Below the pieces are notes generated by a model. The model ran no database searches. It saw only the letters and a program-made list of their open reading frames with translations, and was not told the DNA's origin. A stretch of DNA of 64,000 bases from Christensenellaceae bacterium. Its GTDB lineage: Bacteria; Bacillota; Clostridia; Christensenellales; CAG-138. The stretch spans positions 1 through 64,000 of the forward strand of contig JAISKB010000014.1 in the NCBI GenBank assembly GCA_031261085.1, given 5' to 3'. A program made the position numbers and the translations under genes. Of this stretch, positions 7,297 to 15,703 are shown one piece after another; position 1 is the first letter of the stretch; each line of letters begins with the position of its first letter.

Positions 7297-7968
7297 ATGG
7301 AATTCGTACTCTTCAAAAAGCTGGCTTCGCTCGAGGGCGTGGAGGTATGGCTGCTGCTGGCCGCTCTGGCGGTGGCCGCCGTGCTGCTACTTGGCATACT
7401 GCGCTACCGCCGCAGCGACGCGCCGGTTCCGGCGCCCCGCGCCAACGCCACCCGCGCGCTGGTGTATGGCGCGCTATGCGTGAGCCTATCCTTTATACTC
7501 AGCTATGTAAAGCTGTTCTCCCTGCCCATGGGCGGGTCCATCACGCTTTGCGCCATGCTGCCGGTGGCTATGTATGCCGCGATGTTTGGCCCGCGCTATG
7601 GGTTTGTGGCCGGGCTGGCGCTGGGCGTGCTGCAGCTGATGCAGGATTTTTATGTGGTGCATTGGGCGCAGCTCATATTGGATTACTTCATCGCCTATGC
7701 CTGCTATGGCCTGGCGTCGCTGTTCCCCAAGCAGCTTAGGCTGGGCCTGCTGGCCGCGGGTGTGGGGCGGCTGATTTGCTCCACGCTCTCCGGCGTCATA
7801 TTTTTTGCGGAATATGCCGAGGGCTGGGGCAGCGTGTGGGCGTATTCCCTCGCCTACAACGGCAGCTACATTGGCGCCGAAACGCTGCTGTGCGTTATAA
7901 TCGCAAGCCTGCCCGCCCTCAAGCGGTTGATGGATACGATGCAGACGGGGCGCGGGGGCGCGGCATAG
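7297..7968 (+). CDS. thiT: Thiamine ECF transporter substrate-binding protein ThiT
   Basis: A 223-aa membrane protein of the ThiT family, the S component that binds thiamine and couples to the shared ECF module. After an extra N-terminal membrane segment (about 14-32), the family block starts at about residue 45 (TRALVYGALCVSLSFILSYVKLF, PMGGSITLCAMLPV). It continues with GFVAGLALGVLQLMQDFYVVHWAQLILDYFIAYACYGLA, and YAEGWGSVWAYSLAYNGSYI carries the thiamine-binding aromatic residues. The TPP riboswitch upstream supports the specificity. ATG 7297 follows GGAGG by nine bases. Confidence 0.95.
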   Translation: MEFVLFKKLASLEGVEVWLLLAALAVAAVLLLGILRYRRSDAPVPAPRANATRALVYGALCVSLSFILSYVKLFSLPMGGSITLCAMLPVAMYAAMFGPRYGFVAGLALGVLQLMQDFYVVHWAQLILDYFIAYACYGLASLFPKQLRLGLLAAGVGRLICSTLSGVIFFAEYAEGWGSVWAYSLAYNGSYIGAETLLCVIIASLPALKRLMDTMQTGRGGAA

Positions 7969-8020
7969 CGCGCGGGTGTTGGGGTTAAAAAAAGTTGATA
8001 TTATTCCATCCCAAATTCTC

Positions 8021-8045
8021 AAGCCCCTGAAATAGCGGGCTTTTT
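8021..8045 (+). terminator. Terminator after thiT
   Basis: AGCCC (8022-8026) pairs with GGGCT (8037-8041), followed by a T run to 8045, about 55 bases after the thiT stop. The accessory island begins beyond it. Confidence 0.65.
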
Positions 8046-8252
8046 CGGGTGTTTCGGGGAGCGCAACGCTCCCCGTTCCAAGCGGTATTCCAAGATTTCT
8101 TGTGATTCTCTTTACAACTTCCGCAGAGCTTACGCTGTCATTCATCAGTGCAGTGCAGACAGCAGACGAATTTCTTTAGCGCGTGAAGCGCCATTTTGGG
8201 AAACCTTGCCGCGATTACCAGCTTCGGAAACATCGTAATCAGGTAGTCAGGG

Positions 8253-8612
8253 TCATACGGCTTTCCATCCACCCGCGTAAAGATGAATCCTTCTCCTTGT
8301 AGGTGTTGCCCAGAAACAGCTTGTGCGCTTCCTCTTTTGCCCTGATCTCATGAGCAGGTAATAGAGTTTTTCGTCAAGCGGACACCGCCTGCGGAGCGGT
8401 TCATCTTTCATGCGAAGCTGTTCCTGCGCCGCATCGAACAACTCCTGTGATATGATGGCGGGACGGTGGTTCAGAATCCGTATCCAGTTCTCTTCGGTAT
8501 TCGTTGCCTGCCGCGGGCCGCCTACTTCCACAACCTTTGTTTTCCCCGCGACATAAGTTCCGAGGTATTGCTCGTCCCGCAAGATATCCAGAATATGGTC
8601 TATTTGTTGCAT
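8253..8612 (-). pseudogene. Fragment of a large serine recombinase
   Basis: This frame encodes a piece of the Recombinase domain found after the catalytic domain in transposon resolvases: ILRDEQYLGTYVAGKTKVVEV, then NRRPAIIS-type ILNHRPAIISQELFDAAQEQL and LDEKLYYLL. The catalytic N-terminal domain is missing. After LYYLL the frame is lost and the zinc-ribbon and coiled-coil parts are absent, with other short frames downstream to about 8100. GGAGG does precede ATG 8612. It is best read as the remnant of an integrative element at the island's left end. Confidence 0.8.
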
Positions 8613-8642
8613 ATTGTTTCCTCCAATGAAATAGGCCGGAGT

Positions 8643-8737
8643 CACAGCGCCGGCCCGGAATGGTGTTTTGTGTTCGGTTTTCGCTCGGCTGGCGCTTCAG
8701 CCTTTTTCGCCGTCTTCGCCTTGCGGGTTTTATTCAT
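8643..8737 (-). other. Short basic peptide frame beside the recombinase remnant
   Basis: A 31-codon frame from ATG 8737 encodes a very basic peptide (MNKTRKAKTAKKAEAPAERK...). It ends just upstream of the recombinase fragment. It may be a leftover of a mobile-element gene; nothing else supports it as a functional gene. Confidence 0.25.
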
Positions 8738-8855
8738 GACGGATTCGGCTTCCCAGGAAATTACTTGCTGGAAAACGCTAAAAATACCCACTGCAACGAA
8801 ACGGTTCTTTACGAAAATGCTTGAAATATGTGTATAATGCATTGAGGTGATTCAA

Positions 8856-9179
8856 ATGTTGTTCCATGAAAAGCTGAAGCAATGCCGGAACGAAAACAAG
8901 TTGTCGCAGGAGACTGTAGCGGAGAATTTGAACGTGACTCGTCAAGCCGTGTCAAAATGGGAAAGAGGAATTAACGAGCCAGATATTGAAACGATTGTCC
9001 GACTCTGCGATATGTATAACGTACCGATTGACCAATTGCTTCGTGAGGACATGTCGATTGTGAAAAATCTGGCAAAAAAGGAACGGTCCTACAAAAAACT
9101 CATTATTGCCGTGGCTTCTTTAAGCGGCTCGCTGTTGCTTGTGTTGCTGGCAATTTCATTCCAAATAATAAAAGGATAA
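8856..9179 (+). CDS. XRE-family regulator with C-terminal membrane anchor
   Basis: A 107-aa protein with an N-terminal Cro/C1-type helix-turn-helix (LKQCRNENKLSQETVAENLNVTRQAVSKWERG, about residues 7-37). One membrane segment lies at the C-terminus (LIIAVASLSGSLLLVLLAISFQI). Such membrane-anchored XRE proteins are common in clostridial accessory regions beside membrane proteases or transporters. ATG 8856 follows GAGGTG. The CPBP gene starts 14 bases after its stop, so both probably form an operon. The DNA-binding target is unknown. Confidence 0.9.
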   Translation: MLFHEKLKQCRNENKLSQETVAENLNVTRQAVSKWERGINEPDIETIVRLCDMYNVPIDQLLREDMSIVKNLAKKERSYKKLIIAVASLSGSLLLVLLAISFQIIKG

Positions 9180-9193
9180 AGGGAAAATAAAAC

Positions 9194-9874
9194 ATGAACC
9201 ATGAAACCGCAATAACATACAACCAGCATAGCCGGAAAGATAGGCTGCTGCTTGCGCTGTTTTTGCTGCTGTATGCTTTGATATTTGCGGTACGGCTCCC
9301 CAAACTCGTCTTTACAGGGCAATGGGTGTTGCTTTCTCAAGCGGTCGTTTACGGCATCCTGGGCATTGGGAGTATATTTCTTTTTCGGCATGAACTCAGA
9401 GCCGGTCTTAGAGGTTGGAAATCTTCCGCACTTAAAAACATTCTTTGGGTAATTGCGGCTTTTGTTGCAAATACATTCATAACAAACATTGCCGTATATC
9501 CCGCATATATAGGTGGCTTCGCGGATTTACTGGACAACGCAGGGGTTGCGCTCATGGTACAGGCGATAGGACGCCTTCCCGCCATTCTTGTGATCGGGCT
9601 TGCCGCGCCTATTGTTGAGGAATGTGTATATCGTGCTTTTTTGATTGGAAAATTGAAAACCAAAATTCCGCTCTGGGTATGCGTTGCTTTGTCCAGCGTT
9701 TTGTTTGCCCTTGCCCATATGCAGAGAATTTCTACAGGGGATTTTCTATGTGCGCTACCCGGACTGACTACAGGATTGGTCTATGGCTTTGTTTATGCAA
9801 AAACAGGGAATATCACCTTGCCAATAATCATGCACATAGCAAACAATATGACCGGGATCGTTTTGGGGAGCTAA
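9194..9874 (+). CDS. CPBP/CAAX-type intramembrane metalloprotease
   Basis: A 226-aa multi-spanning protein of the CPBP (Abi) family. Its signature motifs are APIVEECVYRAFLIG with the EExxxR box (about residues 141-147), FALAHMQ and IIMHIANN with the metal-binding histidines. Members are intramembrane proteases used in protein maturation or bacteriocin self-immunity. It follows the XRE regulator in one operon. Base composition is clearly lower in GC than that of the core genes, in line with acquisition. Confidence 0.9.
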   Translation: MNHETAITYNQHSRKDRLLLALFLLLYALIFAVRLPKLVFTGQWVLLSQAVVYGILGIGSIFLFRHELRAGLRGWKSSALKNILWVIAAFVANTFITNIAVYPAYIGGFADLLDNAGVALMVQAIGRLPAILVIGLAAPIVEECVYRAFLIGKLKTKIPLWVCVALSSVLFALAHMQRISTGDFLCALPGLTTGLVYGFVYAKTGNITLPIIMHIANNMTGIVLGS

Positions 9875-9907
9875 AGCTTCACAGCGCAAGTCACAGAGCA
9901 AATAGTC

Positions 9908-10160
9908 TCACACCTCCGGCTCGTAAGATTTTTTATTGACGCCGCGCTCCTTATCATGTGGCTGGCGCGGCTCCGATTTCTTTGTCGCCTGCGCCTCTCG
10001 GATTTTTGCGAGTACAGACTCCTTCTCAGCCGGAATGTCCGACCTGTCAATCCCGGCAACGGCTTCGGAAACCACAGGGTGAAAGGCGCCATAAAGCCGG
10101 GGGACCAGTGCGCTGCTTGCCGGGGCGAACCCCGGACCCCATGATCGCCGCCCTAACGGG
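9908..10160 (-). pseudogene. C-terminal remnant of an integrative-element gene
   Basis: One frame remains open on the minus strand and ends in a coding-like tail: VVSEAVAGIDRSDIPAEKE, then VLAKIREAQATKKSEPRQPH and SYEPEV before a TGA at 9908-9910. Upstream the frame turns to nonsense and stops near 10160. This kind of lysine-rich tail resembles proteins of Clostridia conjugative elements. The family is not certain. Confidence 0.4.
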
Positions 10161-10235
10161 CGTCGGCGATGGCCACAGGCCTAGTGCCGGAAGCACACCC
10201 GCTTTGGCTTTGGCGGCCTGCACAAGCAGTTTCTT

Positions 10236-10393
10236 TTAATTGTCCAGCGTTATGCTCTTGAAACATTCTCGAAACTGCTCTTGGTGCAGCCGTTCCAGTT
10301 GGTCGAGCACAGCGGCAACTTCCTCTTGTGTCTTGCTCTTTAAACTATAGCCACAGAAGAAGTGCAGGAATAAAGCTACATCACTTCGTTAGT
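10236..10393 (-). pseudogene. Short orphan coding remnant
   Basis: A 52-codon frame without start codon runs from a TAA near 10394 to a TAA at 10236-10238. It reads LKSKTQEEVAAVLDQLERLH and FRECFKSITLDN, which looks like real helical protein sequence. It is probably the 3' end of a deleted mobile-element gene. The rest of 10160-10468 shows nothing else. Confidence 0.35.
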
Positions 10394-10468
10394 TTTATCT
10401 TGCGTATCACATGATTTGTTTATTCTGAATGTAACCTATCTAATCCCAATTCGCTCCCCAAGTCCGCC

Positions 10469-10804
10469 TCAAACATACCCGAACAGAAGCACGCCGGTAC
10501 CGTAGGAAATGGCGTTCGCGACGAGCGTGAGCAACAGCAAACGCCGCGACGGCGCCAGAATCAGGCGGTAAACACCGTATTCGACGAAAACCACCAGTGC
10601 CTCCAGCGGATAAATGAGCATCCACAGGATCCCGCCGAGCCCCGCGAGGCCCGCAAGGAGTAGCACCGCGAGATGCAAGATCAGGTTTGTCGCGAGGTTG
10701 GCAAGCACAGCTGCCGCGACAAAGCTTTTGTCGCGGCAGACGGTCAAGCAGAGAAACGGAACCTCGATAGCGGCGGTCAGAACCGCGGCGAGTGCGATTC
10801 TCAT
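10469..10804 (-). CDS. Small four-helix membrane protein
   Basis: A 111-aa very hydrophobic protein with about four membrane segments (MRIALAAVLTAAIEVPFLCL; LATNLILHLAVLLLAGLAGL; MLIYPLEALVVFVEYGVYRL; LLLLTLVANAISYGTGVLLF). I do not recognise a family. Its ATG overlaps the stop of the upstream gene (ATGA at 10801-10804), so translation is coupled. It is the last of three genes whose first member is an MFS transporter and may form an export or membrane complex with them. Confidence 0.75.
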   Translation of the reverse strand: MRIALAAVLTAAIEVPFLCLTVCRDKSFVAAAVLANLATNLILHLAVLLLAGLAGLGGILWMLIYPLEALVVFVEYGVYRLILAPSRRLLLLTLVANAISYGTGVLLFGYV

Positions 10805-11064
10805 TTCTCGGATGGCTCCTTCGATTTTACGGCTTCCCCGAGCGCTTTCTTCTTGTTGCGCCGGACAAGGGTTACGATCAGAAAGGCCGCCAGCGCGGCA
10901 ACGATAAAGCACGCCGCGACGATCAGGGCGATGGGGTACACCGGCAACCCTTCTTCCTCAATGATTAACTCATTTACGATAATATCCGCGTAGACGGGGC
11001 TGGAGATGAATGCTGTGACAGCGAGGGAGAGCGTGAAAATGAGCCGTTGGAGTGAGCGTTTCAT
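10801..11064 (-). CDS. Secreted-then-anchored small membrane protein
   Basis: An 87-aa protein with a signal peptide (MKRSLQRLIFTLSLAVTAFISSPVYA), a short extracellular acidic stretch (IIVNELIIEEEGLP), one membrane helix (YPIALIVAACFIVAALAAFLIVTLV) and a basic cytoplasmic tail (RRNKKKAL). No family is recognised. Both ends overlap neighbours by ATGA junctions, so stoichiometric production with the MFS transporter and the four-helix protein is likely. Confidence 0.75.
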   Translation of the reverse strand: MKRSLQRLIFTLSLAVTAFISSPVYADIIVNELIIEEEGLPVYPIALIVAACFIVAALAAFLIVTLVRRNKKKALGEAVKSKEPSEK

Positions 11065-12116
11065 ATTGGTTCTCCTTTTCGTTTTTTGTTGCCCATCTCA
11101 AGCGCAAACGCGAGTATGGCCGCGTTCACGCCGAAAATCAAAAGCAGGACGGGGATCATCGCGTACTCGGGCAAAGCGCCGTTCAGCAGCTTGCCCGTGA
11201 GGGTTCCGGGATAGAGCACGCCGGCCGCCATGCCGAAGGAAAACCCCGGATTGCGCGGCATGGCGCGGTAGAGCAGCATCAGCGTGACTGGCATGGTGAT
11301 GTTGATGCAAAGCTGCCCGAACAGGGCAAGGGGCGGGATATCGGCGGAAAGGGGCAGTATCAGCGTCGCCGCGACCGCCGCCGCGATGGCGACGCCTCGT
11401 TCCCCGAGCCGGTCGGAAAGCAGCCCGCCGGCAGCCTTGCCGCCCGCGACGATCACCGCGAACACAACCGGTAGAACAAAACCCGTTTTCCAGCCATACG
11501 CGATCACGCTACCGCCCATGCCGCGGCAGGCGACCGACAGCAGCACCATCGCGGGCAGCAGTACCTTCATCCCGCCGTATAGCGGGAGGGCGGGAGGGGG
11601 CGCTTTTTCTTCCTGTGACGGGGATTTTGTGAGTCGATAACCCAGCGCGAGCAGGGCGAGCATCGCGCCCATCATCGCGCCCGACGGCGGGAACATCAGC
11701 CCGACAGCCAGCCCGACAGCGCCCGGCGCGACAAATATGCCGAGTTTTGTCATTTTTCCACGCGAAGTTTCCAGCGTATCGATGCCGCCCAGCACGTGGA
11801 ACATGCTGTTGCACACGCCGAGCAGCACAGCCAGCGCGACAGGTGGGAGCGGAGTCAACCACAAAAGCGGAAACGCGAGCAAGACCGCGACAAGCCAGGT
11901 GCGTCGCGCCGGGATGTGGTCGGCGGTCAGCCCAACGAGCGCCTGCAAGGGAAAGGCGAGCAGATTGTAAATCGCGACCAGCGCGAAAAACGTCACGCCA
12001 CCCGCAGCCGTGGCGGGCTTTACGATTCCGTACATCGCGGCGGCGCACACGCCGTCCACGCACGCATGCGCCACCGCGAGGATCGCCGTCCTGCCGTTCG
12101 TGCCAAATTGAAACAT
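11061..12116 (-). CDS. MFS transporter
   Basis: A 351-aa protein with about 10-12 membrane helices, resembling fosmidomycin-resistance-like major facilitator transporters (start FQFGTNGRTAILAVAHACVDGVCAAAMYG; loop GLTADHIPARR between helices 2 and 3; LLSDRLGERG after the central loop). ATG 12116 follows GGAGGTGGGT; an ATG four codons upstream overlaps the ribosome-binding site. It is the first gene of a coupled three-gene set. The substrate cannot be told from sequence. Confidence 0.85.
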   Translation of the reverse strand: MFQFGTNGRTAILAVAHACVDGVCAAAMYGIVKPATAAGGVTFFALVAIYNLLAFPLQALVGLTADHIPARRTWLVAVLLAFPLLWLTPLPPVALAVLLGVCNSMFHVLGGIDTLETSRGKMTKLGIFVAPGAVGLAVGLMFPPSGAMMGAMLALLALGYRLTKSPSQEEKAPPPALPLYGGMKVLLPAMVLLSVACRGMGGSVIAYGWKTGFVLPVVFAVIVAGGKAAGGLLSDRLGERGVAIAAAVAATLILPLSADIPPLALFGQLCINITMPVTLMLLYRAMPRNPGFSFGMAAGVLYPGTLTGKLLNGALPEYAMIPVLLLIFGVNAAILAFALEMGNKKRKGEPI

Positions 12117-12276
12117 ACCCACCTCCAATTTGCAGATTTTTCGCCATGTTGCAATCTCAAAATATAGACTCTGGCGGCTGTCCCTTCCGGGTCAAAGATA
12201 GCTAAGCCAGCGGCAGCAAGCCCCCGTCGGCTTAGCCTGGATTTGTCCGTGTGAGAACAGATAGGGCCGCGCAATA
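12117..12276. other. Intergenic region with a stem-loop
   Basis: TAAGCC near 12203 and GGCTTA near 12231 can pair around a GC-rich loop (GCGGCAGCAAGCCCCCGTC). It could be a terminator of the gene to the right or an attenuator for the MFS operon. No gene is supported. Confidence 0.35.
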
Positions 12277-12603
12277 TTATTCGGACATTATTTCGTCCAA
12301 GAATTCGAAAAATTCTTCCCAAGTCATATCATCAATATATGCCATTTCCTCCGGAGTCAAAATTTCTTCGAGATATGTCCAGAATTCTTCCCATTCCTCA
12401 TCAGACCAGCCGTAGTATTCCGGATAATCCTCCCGGGTATCTGAACCGTCGCTGTCATCCGGGTAATCCTCCCGGGTATCTGAACTGTCGCTGTTATCCG
12501 CGTAATCCTCCGCAGGCGGAGTATAAGATTCCCCGGGATATACGAACGGCAAAACGCTTTGCGGTTTACCATAGGTTATATTGTTAAAGTTACTGCTCCT
12601 CAT
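12277..12603 (-). CDS. Acidic protein with tandem SDTREDYP repeats
   Basis: A 108-aa, strongly acidic and tyrosine/tryptophan-rich protein. Two repeats containing SDTREDYP lie near residues 40-65 and are encoded by a 39-bp tandem DNA repeat (about 12420-12497). The C-terminus (WSDEEWEEFWTYLEEIL; WEEFFEFLDEIM) is a helical acidic motif. I do not recognise a family. ATG 12603 overlaps the end of the lipoprotein gene by 14 bases, so it is the last gene of the zinc-ribbon/clostripain/lipoprotein operon. No signal peptide is visible. Confidence 0.7.
   Translation of the reverse strand: MRSSNFNNITYGKPQSVLPFVYPGESYTPPAEDYADNSDSSDTREDYPDDSDGSDTREDYPEYYGWSDEEWEEFWTYLEEILTPEEMAYIDDMTWEEFFEFLDEIMSE
12420..12497 (-). 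repeat. 39-bp tandem repeat, two copies
   Basis: Two adjacent 39-bp units containing TAATCCTCCCGGGTATCTGA differ at a few positions, and a third truncated unit follows. They lie in frame in the acidic-protein gene, so copy-number change would keep the frame. Confidence 0.85.
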
Positions 12604-13045
12604 CAGATACGGCGGCAGCGAAACCCGCGCCCAAATCCCCCAGGTCAAGGCGATAGCTGCCGCTATACATATCCTTGATGGTCAGTGAGTTTCCGTTTTC
12701 CGTAAGCTCGCCGACGTAGCAACCCGATACGCCGTTCGCCGAATCTTGGAAGGCAAGCGCTCCAAAATCTTTGCCTAATCCGAAACAGACGGTTAAACCA
12801 TTCTCAAATACACCTGAATACCCTTTCTCAATTTCAGAGATTAACGGTTCGAAAAGGTTATCATTGTCCCCAATCACAAAGGGAGCCTCAATATCGATAT
12901 ACTCGTCCAAATCCGTTTCTTCTTCCGTTTTTTCCGGCGCTACCGAAGGAGTCTCCGCTTCAGAGCCGGGATTTCCCGCCGCGCACCCGGCCAGCAGCAT
13001 AACTGCCGCCAGACCGACCGCAACAAAACATACGCCTGTTTTCAT
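12590..13045 (-). CDS. Lipoprotein of unknown function
   Basis: A 151-aa lipoprotein: signal peptide ending in the lipobox LLAGC (MKTGVCFVAVGLAAVMLLAGC), then a low-complexity acidic linker (GSEAETPSVAPEKTEEETDL). A small domain of about 100 residues follows (FGLGKDFGALAFQD, YSGSYRLDLGDLGAGF). Unknown family. ATG 13045 overlaps the clostripain stop (TGATG). The preceding in-frame GTG at 13048 is less likely. Confidence 0.8.
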   Translation of the reverse strand: MKTGVCFVAVGLAAVMLLAGCAAGNPGSEAETPSVAPEKTEEETDLDEYIDIEAPFVIGDNDNLFEPLISEIEKGYSGVFENGLTVCFGLGKDFGALAFQDSANGVSGCYVGELTENGNSLTIKDMYSGSYRLDLGDLGAGFAAAVSDEEQ

Positions 13046-15216
13046 CACTCATCTCCCCACAGATAAACTTCGCCGTCCTCTACAGAAAAGACGACCGCTT
13101 CAGAGAGATAGCTTTCGTTACGAGCGTCTACTATTTCAAACATAAACACGAACAGCCCGTCTCCCAAGTCCATTTCCTCAAAACGCGTGTCCGAGGTTAC
13201 GGTCACGCTGTCAAAAGCCATTTGCTCCGGCTCCTCGTCCGCGTTGTCCATGTCGCTGAAAACGTATAGCAGCGGCTCGATAACGTCGCCGGGCTTTAGC
13301 TGACGCAAGTTCTTGTCCGCCATTCCGTTGCCGTCAATACCGCGCCGCGCTCCGAGAATACGGTATTGCTCCGAATCGTATGTATAGCTGACGCTCAGGG
13401 AGTATTGCTCGCCGTTGAGCAAAACGGGCACGGTGTAAAGCTGATAGTCATCCACTTCGTCAGTAAGCTCCATATAAACCAGCGCGCCATCAATCGAACC
13501 CCACACGCCGTGGAAGTTGTCTGTGAACACCCCGTTTTCCCAGTCAGCGTCCAAATCGTTGTCCTTGCCGAGAAATATCGCTATGTCGCTTTCTTCGTCA
13601 TAGTAAGCCAGATTGCAGTAAACCCCCGTAAGTTTATCCGCTATTTCGGAACCAAGCTCCAGGACGGCGTAACCATCGCCCGTAAGCTTAACCGGGTGAT
13701 CCTCCAAATTATCCTCTTTTGGGCTAATCATCTTTTTCGGTGAAACGCTTTCGGCCTGGGAGTATTTTTCAGCCAGCGAACGCACATACCGCATACCGTC
13801 GCTGGAAAGCTCTCCCGTAATCTCGAAGTCATAGAACCATCTGAACGGGTTTTCCTCGCGGAGAGCCACGTAAGCGTTGAAAGTGTCGTAATCGCCGTCA
13901 TAGTCATAATAACAGGCAAGCCCGCCGACCCTGTCCCGGTATGCGCCGTGCACCTGATAAAACACGCAGTCCTCAAGAGCGGCCAGCATCCGCTCGCCGT
14001 ATTCCGGCAGCAGTTTTTTCCCGGATTGCCGAACGAGGTCGCCCAGGTCAACCATGTTTGTGTATCCGTCCCAAAAGTTGTTGCCGCCGAAATTTACGGC
14101 TTTTCTCGCGGCGCGACCAAACTCGCTGAAAAAGGACGTGTTCACACAGGCGTAAATGAGTGATTCTGCGCCTATGTCGTCGTAGGCGGCCATAAGCGCG
14201 TCAACGCGGCTTAAATCCACCACGGAGAGCGTCGCCTCGTCACCCTCGCCGATCGCATCGCAAGCGGCGTAGAATGTGTCGCAAATGGCCTTGCCCCACT
14301 CGCCGCCGTTCATGCCGGGGCTTTGCGCCAATGCCCGCAGAAGCCCCGTATAGTCCCAGCCTATGCCCGGTTCGCTCTCTTCCGACGCCACAAGCCAGCG
14401 GGCAATTCCATTGAAGGTGTCCGCCACGTCAATGGTGGCCATCAGACAGGCGTCGAACCCGACAAGCTCATAGGGCGGGTTTTCCTTTGAGGTGGGGCTG
14501 ACCGTCTCGAACGCGGTGCGTATCTCCGTAAGGCTCAAAGAATCGAAATCGTATAATTCGTCAAAGATAACACCTGCCGCGCTTCCGCCGCCGTGATCCC
14601 AAAATATCACAGCCTTGTGGTCGGCGGGATAGTTTTTATTGCAAAAACGCAGAAAAGACTCCAGCGTCGCGCCGTCGCCCATGTTGGCGGAGGGATTTTT
14701 TTCCAGGAATTGAAGCCCGCCGCTGTCATACACATAGCGGCTGTTGACGTCCGCTTCAACGCCGTTGTGCCACTCGCTGGCGCCACCGGTTTCAATAATG
14801 ACGGAGACGCCTTCAGGCAGGGCGATTTTGGTCATTTCATCCAAGTCCGCGCTGGCGCAGGCTCCGTCCGTCTCAAGGTCGCTGCCGCATAAGTACCAGT
14901 ATATCGCCCAAGTATCGTTGGAGGCATAGGCGGCGGGTGTTTCGGCGTAGCTTGACGGCGCGGACGAGGATTCCGCGTAAACCGGTTCCGCGTTTTCAGG
15001 CCCGCCCTCCTCGTCTCCCAAGACAGCAATCAGCACGACAAACAAAACGACTGCCCCGGCCAAGATAAACGGCCACTTCCTTTTTTTCTTTTTCCTCGGT
15101 ATGGCCGCCATGTCTGGAACGCCGTCAACCTCACGTTCCGCAGTAAGCGGCCCACCGCATTCGATACAGAACGCCGCTTCCTCCGGGTTCTTCGCTCCGC
15201 AATTCGGACAGTACGT
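13045..15216 (-). CDS. Clostripain-family (C11) peptidase with N-terminal zinc ribbon, apparent ACG start
   Basis: A C11 cysteine peptidase. From ATG 15111 it would have 688 residues: a basic start, one membrane helix (PFILAGAVVLFVVLIAVL), then an extracellular domain with the catalytic histidine in IFWDHGGG and cysteine in GFDACLM. However, the frame stays open upstream and encodes a typical zinc ribbon (YCPNCGAKN...FCIECGGPL), exactly like the neighbouring gene. The codon where ATG is expected, 15216-15214, is ACG, seven bases after a good GAGGTG. I extend the gene to it (723 aa). If ACG is not used, translation starts at 15111 without a clear ribosome-binding site. Confidence 0.85.
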   Translation of the reverse strand, partial: TYCPNCGAKNPEEAAFCIECGGPLTAEREVDGVPDMAAIPRKKKKRKWPFILAGAVVLFVVLIAVLGDEEGGPENAEPVYAESSSAPSSYAETPAAYASNDTWAIYWYLCGSDLETDGACASADLDEMTKIALPEGVSVIIETGGASEWHNGVEADVNSRYVYDSGGLQFLEKNPSANMGDGATLESFLRFCNKNYPADHKAVIFWDHGGGSAAGVIFDELYDFDSLSLTEIRTAFETVSPTSKENPPYELVGFDACLMATIDVADTFNGIARWLVASEESEPGIGWDYTGLLRALAQSPGMNGGEWGKAICDTFYAACDAIGEGDEATLSVVDLSRVDALMAAYDDIGAESLIYACVNTSFFSEFGRAARKAVNFGGNNFWDGYTNMVDLGDLVRQSGKKLLPEYGERMLAALEDCVFYQVHGAYRDRVGGLACYYDYDGDYDTFNAYVALREENPFRWFYDFEITGELSSDGMRYVRSLAEKYSQAESVSPKKMISPKEDNLEDHPVKLTGDGYAVLELGSEIADKLTGVYCNLAYYDEESDIAIFLGKDNDLDADWENGVFTDNFHGVWGSIDGALVYMELTDEVDDYQLYTVPVLLNGEQYSLSVSYTYDSEQYRILGARRGIDGNGMADKNLRQLKPGDVIEPLLYVFSDMDNADEEPEQMAFDSVTVTSDTRFEEMDLGDGLFVFMFEIVDARNESYLSEAVVFSVEDGEVYLWGDE

Positions 15217-15252
15217 GGAAATTCACCTCTTTATTATCAATTGTACTCTTTG

Positions 15253-15594
15253 TCATTTCCCGTTGAGAATCGCGTCAATCGCTTCGTCAAAGCCCGGCGG
15301 CGCGGTTCCGGAAAATTCCGGTTTGTCCGCCGCGCCATATCCCTGAGCGTTTTCCGGCGCGAACGCGTTGCCGTAATCGGGCGGCTCCTCGCCGTCGCTC
15401 AAAAAGAACCGGGCGAGAAAGAACAAGATAAGAATTGCCGCCAAAATACCCGGCCATTTACGCTTTTTCTTTTTCGGCGCGGCATAACTGCTCCGGTACG
15501 CGCCCAACCCGCTTACGCCGGAAAGGAGGGTGCCGCAGCGCACGCAATAAGACGCGTGTTCATCGTTTCGCGCCCCACATTTTGAGCAATACAC
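15253..15594 (-). CDS. Zinc-ribbon membrane protein
   Basis: A 113-aa protein: N-terminal zinc ribbon (MYCSKCGARN...YCVRCGTLL, two CxxC pairs), basic stretch KKKKRKW, one membrane helix (PGILAAILILFFLARFFL) and an extracellular tail. The architecture repeats the N-terminus of the downstream clostripain protein, so the two arose by duplication or domain sharing. It is the first gene of the four-gene operon and has a purine-rich ribosome-binding site (GGAAGGGGGG). Role unknown; zinc ribbons of this type often sit on membrane-anchored signalling proteins. Confidence 0.8.
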   Translation of the reverse strand: MYCSKCGARNDEHASYCVRCGTLLSGVSGLGAYRSSYAAPKKKKRKWPGILAAILILFFLARFFLSDGEEPPDYGNAFAPENAQGYGAADKPEFSGTAPPGFDEAIDAILNGK

Positions 15595-15703
15595 GGTGCC
15601 CCCCTTCCGGCCCGTATGCTGGCGTTAAGTCAGCGCACCCGCTTTGAGCAAGGCTTTCTCCACATTGTTCACAGCTTGACCCACTGCCCGAACAGGCATA
15701 ACC

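Noticed and set aside
12420..12497. Possible short CRISPR-like array
   Set aside because: The 39-bp units are adjacent without spacers and lie in frame in a coding gene, so they are a coding tandem repeat.
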